Source: Aquisalimonas sp. (GTDB taxonomy: Bacteria; Pseudomonadota; Gammaproteobacteria; Nitrococcales; Aquisalimonadaceae). Taken from it: a stretch of DNA of 10,430 nucleotides. Made by a program: the position numbers and the translations under genes. The notes beneath the pieces are model-generated. The model saw nothing but the letters and a program-made list of their open reading frames with translations, was not told the DNA's origin and did no database searches. Shown piece by piece: positions 5,729 through 10,430 of the stretch. Location: contig SKYZ01000388.1 in assembly GCA_007127625.1 (NCBI GenBank), forward strand, positions 1 to 10,430. The letters are read 5' to 3'. Within the stretch, counting starts at the first letter, position 1. Each line of letters opens with the position of its first letter.

Positions 5729-7687
5729 TTAGTCCCCGTCGTACAGAGCAAGTTCATGCCCCACCTGGTCACCAGGCATGACGGGCATCACCGCCGCCAG
5801 ACGACGTGGCTCACCGTGGAGCTGCCAGTCGAATACGGCGCGGAATGCCAGGACACTTTTCACGTAGTCCCGGGTTTCGCCGAAGGTGATGTTCTCGATC
5901 CATACCGCCGCCGGCTGGCCGGAGTGGCGCTCCGCCCAGTTCTCGGCGCGCGAGGGCCCAGCGTTGTAGGCCGCAGCGGCAAGAATGACATTGCCGTCGA
6001 ACCGCTCCAGCATCTGTGACAGATAGGTGGCCCCGAGCCGGGCATTGATGCCCGGATCAAGGAGATCATGGGCACCCGGCGACGACAGGCCCAGATCGCT
6101 GGCCACTCGCCGGCCGGTCTCCGGCATCACCTGAAGCAGGCCCAGGGCACCCACGCGGGAGCGGGCATCCGGTGAGAAGGCGCTCTCCTTGCGGGCCACG
6201 GCGAAGACCAGGGAGGGATCGACGCCGGCGTCGCGGGCAGCGGGCTCCAGCACGTCACGGTAGGCAGCGGGGAAGCGCAGATCCATGGCGTTGTGCAACC
6301 CTGCGCGGTTGGCATTGTGAATGGCGCGGTCGTACCAGCCCCAATCGCGGGCAAGCATCGCCGCCTGTGCCCGGGTGTCGTTGTCCGTGCCGGCAAGCAC
6401 CGTTTCCCACTCCCGTCGGGCCTCGCTGAACATACCCACCTGCAGGAGCTCCCGTGCCCGCTGCATGCCCGGCCGCCACGCCAGCTCGTTCTGTTGTTCC
6501 TGATCCGCTGCCGGTTCGCTGGCATTCATGGCGTACGGCGCACCGATGGCATCCGCCGCCAGGAACCCGTAGTAGTTCCGCCGCTGCGCGAGATCGGCGA
6601 AGAGTTCTTCGGCGCGATCCCGGGCGCCGGTGTGCCAGAGGGCATGAGCTCGCCAGTACTGCCATTCGCTGCTGTCGCGGGCCTCGTCCGGCAGAGCCCA
6701 GACAGCGCTTACCACGCGAGGCCAGTTCTCTTCGCCCACGGCGATGCGCGCCGCCCAGACCCGAACATCGTCGTTGACGGCGGCATCGGGCAGGCCATCG
6801 AGCCGCGCCTGGGCATCATCGGCCCGCGAGTAGGCGGCCCGCAGGGCGATCTCCCGCTGCAGGCCGAGGGTGGTCTCGTGGGTGAGTACACCTTCTTCCG
6901 TGTAGCGCGCCAGGAAGTCATCCGCGGCATCGCGATCCTGTCGGGCCAGTACGCGCAGACCAAAGCGGAGCAGTTGCCGGCCCCGACGGGACTCCAGGTC
7001 GAAGCCGGGATCCTCCAGCGCCGCGGCGGGATCGCGGCTCAGGGTCAACCAGGCGTCCAGCCATTCCTGGTCCTCGTCATCCAGGCGACCGCGCAGGGCC
7101 CGGGCGAGACCGGCGTTACCCGCCACCATGGCACGGGTGATGCGCTCCCAGCGCTGGTCGGCGCTGAGGGCATCGCGGTCATAGAGTTCGCTGAACACGG
7201 GGTCGCAGGCGGACGGCTGGGAGTGACCTACCTGCCATAGATCCCGGGCGTCCCGGAGCCAGGCGTCATCCACCCCATGGAGGGATTTCCGGGCCTGGAG
7301 ACCGTAGCAACGCAGGGTTGCACTGCCGCCACCACGGTGCAATGCGTGGAAACGCTGCCAGTCTTCCCGGGCGCCGAGTTCGTGCAGCCACTGTCCGCGG
7401 AAGCCGCGGGCCATGGGCATGTGACCGTACGCGTCAAGGAATTCCTCCACGTCCGCCGGATCCAGGGTGGAGGTCTCCTTGAGCAGGTAGGCGTACTCCA
7501 GGTAGGGCAGCAGCGGGTAGCCCTGCAGCCGCTGGCGAACATTGTCCATGTCCACGGTGCCGCCGTCCCTGATGGTCTCCCGGGTTTCCTGAAACAGGCT
7601 CCGCTGACGCTCCAGGCGATCTGCCGCGGCAGCCGTCTGGAAAAACGCCAACAGGAGAACCAGGGCGAACGCGACGGGCCGGGGCAT
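5729..7687 (-). CDS. slt: Soluble lytic murein transglycosylase (Slt70 type)
   Basis: This periplasmic enzyme cleaves the MurNAc-GlcNAc glycosidic bond of peptidoglycan and leaves 1,6-anhydroMurNAc ends. The 652-residue length is close to E. coli Slt70. A signal peptide covers residues 1-22 (hydrophobic core then TAAAAD). Residues of about 25-400 are Trp- and Ala-rich helices of the doughnut-like superhelical U-domain, followed by the linker. The catalytic SLT domain starts near residue 490: ARKESAFSPDARSRVGALGLLQVMP with catalytic Glu501, AAYNAGPSRAENW (about 572-584) and ENITFGETRDYV (598-609). The start ATG at 7685-7687 has GAGG 5 bases upstream. It is bounded by a terminator-like hairpin upstream and a 147-bp gap downstream, so it is probably its own transcription unit. 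The protein is unusually rich in Asp and Glu, which fits a salt-adapted host but is not proof. Confidence 0.95.
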   Translation of the reverse strand: MPRPVAFALVLLLAFFQTAAAADRLERQRSLFQETRETIRDGGTVDMDNVRQRLQGYPLLPYLEYAYLLKETSTLDPADVEEFLDAYGHMPMARGFRGQWLHELGAREDWQRFHALHRGGGSATLRCYGLQARKSLHGVDDAWLRDARDLWQVGHSQPSACDPVFSELYDRDALSADQRWERITRAMVAGNAGLARALRGRLDDEDQEWLDAWLTLSRDPAAALEDPGFDLESRRGRQLLRFGLRVLARQDRDAADDFLARYTEEGVLTHETTLGLQREIALRAAYSRADDAQARLDGLPDAAVNDDVRVWAARIAVGEENWPRVVSAVWALPDEARDSSEWQYWRAHALWHTGARDRAEELFADLAQRRNYYGFLAADAIGAPYAMNASEPAADQEQQNELAWRPGMQRARELLQVGMFSEARREWETVLAGTDNDTRAQAAMLARDWGWYDRAIHNANRAGLHNAMDLRFPAAYRDVLEPAARDAGVDPSLVFAVARKESAFSPDARSRVGALGLLQVMPETGRRVASDLGLSSPGAHDLLDPGINARLGATYLSQMLERFDGNVILAAAAYNAGPSRAENWAERHSGQPAAVWIENITFGETRDYVKSVLAFRAVFDWQLHGEPRRLAAVMPVMPGDQVGHELALYDGD

Positions 7688-7732
7688 AGGAGCCTCTCCG
7701 AAATGGGTCAGGTGTTACTTGAGGATGCCCAC

Positions 7733-7756
7733 AAAAACCCCTGAATAAAAGGGGGT
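7733..7756 (-). terminator. Probable intrinsic terminator of the liv operon
   Basis: Read on the minus strand, ACCCC (7752-7756) pairs with GGGGT (7737-7741) across a 10-base A/T-rich loop and is followed by four more T's (7733-7736). It starts 4 bases after the stop of the cyclotransferase-like gene. The stem is short, so efficiency is uncertain, but position and T-run fit a transcript end separating the liv operon from slt. Confidence 0.5.
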
Positions 7757-7759
7757 GAT

Positions 7760-8287
7760 TCACATTTCTTGATCCCGGATTACAGCCTCGATGAGACGTC
7801 GGTGGTGCCTGTCCCGCCGGGCATCGGAATCCTCGATCGCCGGCTCGTCCGCGATACGCCGCAGATAGTCGTCGGGGAATCGGTGCAGCCGCGCCCCGGC
7901 AAGCACGATGTCCCGGTACCAGCGGAACGGACTGGCGGCATGATCGATGGTGCCGGGCAGCGCCACGTAACAGAATACCGTCAATGGGTCATCGCCGACG
8001 AGAACCCGCCGTTCCTCGATCTCGTAACCGGAGCCCAGATCTTCGGCACGATCCAGCGCCGGCTGCTCAGCGGCGGGCAGGTCATAGACCACACCCCAGA
8101 CCTGTGCGGCGCCAGCGGGAACGATGTTGCACTTGGCAGTGCCGTCTCCGCGGCTGACGTGGTGGAAGTACATGGCATGCCCGGGCAGCCGGGCAACAGC
8201 CACCGGCACGGCTGAGGGCGTACGCTCCAGCAGCCGGGCCGGGAGCATGTTGGAGCCGTAGGCGAAGTAACGCCGCCAGCGCGCCAT
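7760..8287 (-). CDS. Gamma-glutamylcyclotransferase-like protein
   Basis: The 175-residue protein has the GGCT/AIG2-like fold. FAYGSNM near the N-terminus contains the YGSN motif (10-13) that forms the substrate-binding turn, LDRAEDLGSGY holds a Glu (Glu82) at the place of the catalytic acid, and WYRDIVLAGARLHRFPDDY (123-141) is the typical C-terminal block with lP..Y. Family members cyclise gamma-glutamyl groups, releasing 5-oxoproline and an amine or amino acid; the exact substrate here is unknown. The ATG at 8285-8287 overlaps the livF stop as TAATG, with GGAAG just upstream, so it is translationally coupled to livF; an in-frame ATG at 8300-8302 inside livF is less likely. It is the last gene of the liv transcript. 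The C-terminal 30 residues are charged and lie beyond the core fold. Confidence 0.88.
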   Translation of the reverse strand: MARWRRYFAYGSNMLPARLLERTPSAVPVAVARLPGHAMYFHHVSRGDGTAKCNIVPAGAAQVWGVVYDLPAAEQPALDRAEDLGSGYEIEERRVLVGDDPLTVFCYVALPGTIDHAASPFRWYRDIVLAGARLHRFPDDYLRRIADEPAIEDSDARRDRHHRRLIEAVIRDQEM

Positions 8288-8987
8288 TACACTTCCAGCC
8301 ACTCCTTGCGCACTTCGGGCGCATCCTGAAGCTGCTTCGGCGTGCCGTCAAAGACGATATGCCCGTCCCCCATCACGTAGACACGGTGGGAGATGTTCAT
8401 GGCAATGCTCAGCTTCTGCTCCACCAGCAGCACGGCGATGCCGTCCCTGGCGATCTCCTGCAGCAGTTCGGCCAGCTCCGCCACCACCTTGGGCGCCAGG
8501 CCCTCGGTGGGCTCGTCGACCATGATGCACTTGGGGTTGCCCATGAGCGTGCGCGCCATGGTCAGCATCTGCTGTTCGCCGCCGGACAGCGCCTCGCCCG
8601 GTGTATCGCGCCGCTCCCTGAGGCGCGGGAAGCGCTGGAACACTTCTTCGTAGCCCCAGGCACCCTTGCGGGAGCCGCGGCGCCGCTTCACACCCAGTTC
8701 CAGATTCTCCGCCACCGTAAGCCCGGGGAAAATGGCGCGGTCCTCGGGCACGTAGCCGATGCCCATGTGGCAGATGCGGTGGGCGTGGTAGCCGGTGATC
8801 CGCTGTCCGTCGAACCGGACATCACCCACCGGCGGGACCAGGCCCATTACCGACTTGCACAGCGTCGAACGCCCGACCCCATTGCGCCCCACCAGGCTGA
8901 CAATCTCGCCGGCCTGCACTTCCATGCTCACGCCGCGCAGCACGTGGGACTTGCCGTAGTAGGCATGCAGATCCTGTGTGGCAAGCA

Positions 8988-8988
<1 letters not shown>
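8287..8988 (-). CDS. livF: Liv-type ABC transporter ATP-binding protein LivF, Walker A Arg variant
   Basis: LivF is one of the two cytoplasmic ATPases of a branched-chain-amino-acid/amide-type (HAAT) importer. The 233-residue protein has the family order: Walker A at 34-42 (GRNGVGRST), GIGYVPEDRAIFPGLTV (76-92, Q-loop region as in LivF), signature LSGGEQQ (134-140), Walker B CIMVDEPTEGL with Glu159, and LLVEQK (187-192) at the switch, where LivF proteins normally have EQN rather than His. The Walker A Lys is Arg40 (codon CGT at 8869-8871). The ATG overlaps the livG stop as TGATG and its own stop overlaps the next gene as TAATG. Substrate cannot be read from sequence: HAAT systems also carry urea, short amides and aromatic compounds. 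Confidence 0.93.
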
Positions 8989-9739
<751 letters not shown>

Positions 9740-9743
<4 letters not shown>

Positions 9744-10430
9744 GCTTGACCCTCCTTCCTGCCCGCGGCCTGCTTCAGCATCGGCCGGGCGTGGACGACG
9801 AATACGGCGATCGCCGCAGCCATGAGACCCACCGCCAGGACCCAGGGCAGGGTATTGGTGGCGTTAAAGGTCATGAAGAACAGCGTCATCGGCTCCTGCG
9901 GATTCCAGTGGCGGAAGATGTGGTAGGCCATCTCGATCACGGCAATCAGCCCCACCAGCGCCACCAGCAGGGTCGCGGCAGCATATCCGCGGGCGAGCAG
10001 GGAGCCGCCCCAGTCGCCACTGCGCAAGGCAGCAGACCACTGGAAGCCCAACCCGGCCAGTCCTTGCGGGGCGAACATGACCACCCCCACGAACAGCAGG
10101 CCGAAGTACAGCAGCCATGCATCGGTGACCGACGACAGCTCACTCTCCAGGAACACCACGAGAATGGCGCCGATCACCGGCCCGATGAACACGCCGATGC
10201 CGCCAATGTAGGCACTGAGAAGAACGATGCCCGACTGAATCATGCCCACGGTTTCATCCGTAATGATCTCGTCGGCGATGATGAACAGGCCGCCCGCGAG
10301 GCCAGCGAAGGTTGCCGACAGGACGAACTGGACGAATCGCACCATCACGGGGTTGTAGCCCACGAACTGCGCCCGCTCGGGGTTGTCCCGCACGGCATTC
10401 GCCATCCAGCCCAGGGGCGTTTTGCGCAGC
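9740..10430 (-). CDS. livM: Liv-type ABC transporter permease LivM, C-terminal part with an extended tail (runs off right edge)
   Basis: LivM is an inner-membrane permease subunit of the HAAT importer. The 229 codons seen include the family segment LRKTPLGWMANAVRDNPERA at the right edge, SATFAGLAGGLF, and YIGGIGVFIGPVIGA, which matches the conserved GG-G---GP--GA loop that contacts the ATPase, then FGLLFVGVVMFAPQGLAG, where ordinary LivM proteins approach their end. About 100 further residues follow, with two more predicted membrane spans (about 21 residues each, near GYAAATLLVALVGLIAVIEM and LPWVLAVGLMAAAIAVFVV), then a basic tail. The frame is open to base 10430 without a start, so the N-terminal half, and livH and the binding protein if present, are to the right. 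The stop overlaps livG (ATGA). Confidence 0.92.

Noticed and set aside
6293..7240. Plus-strand open frame of 315 codons
   Set aside because: It lies antisense inside slt, has no recognisable motif or ribosome site, and slt is well supported on the other strand.

Overview
The window is gene-dense, GC-rich chromosomal DNA with about 11 genes. It carries two well-known kinds of locus and no mobile element, RNA gene, CRISPR array or phage gene that I can see. Gene content and protein style suggest a gammaproteobacterium: an Slt70-type lytic transglycosylase, outer-membrane beta-barrels ending in Phe, a DUF1289 protein and a complete-looking Liv-type ABC system. Several acidic, Asp/Glu-rich exported proteins make a halophilic or alkaliphilic relative of Ectothiorhodospiraceae possible, but that placement is an inference.

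Layout from left to right. Positions 1-921 (minus) hold the N-terminal 307 residues of a ligase-associated DEXH-box (Lhr-type) helicase that runs off the left edge. Positions 986-2177 (plus) hold two tandem small outer-membrane beta-barrel genes that look like paralogues. Positions 2187-5581 (minus) hold a tight series read from right to left: DUF1289 protein, PduO-type cobalamin adenosyltransferase, ligase-associated metallo-beta-lactamase exonuclease, ATP-dependent DNA ligase. Positions 5729-7687 (minus) hold slt. Positions 7760-10430 (minus) hold a liv operon read from right to left: livM (partial), livG, livF, then a gamma-glutamylcyclotransferase-like gene, followed by a plausible intrinsic terminator at 7733-7756.

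The exonuclease, ligase and helicase belong to the known bacterial repair cluster Exo-Lig-Lhr-MPE. Here the cluster is split: the two beta-barrel genes sit on the opposite strand between ligase and helicase. The ligase and second barrel gene are convergent with a 9-bp gap and no terminator, and the helicase and first barrel gene are divergent with a gap of about 64 bp. This could make a noncontiguous operon with antisense overlap. A cobalamin adenosyltransferase is read in the same direction just upstream of the nuclease.

The liv genes are joined by stop/start overlaps (ATGA, TGATG, TAATG), and the cyclotransferase-like gene is coupled in the same way. Three departures from textbook sequence occur in this transporter: Arg for Lys in the LivF Walker A motif, a degenerate ABC signature in LivG, and a roughly 100-residue C-terminal extension with two extra predicted membrane segments in LivM. 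I see no wholly new system. The split repair cluster and the variant liv/cyclotransferase operon are the parts most worth following.
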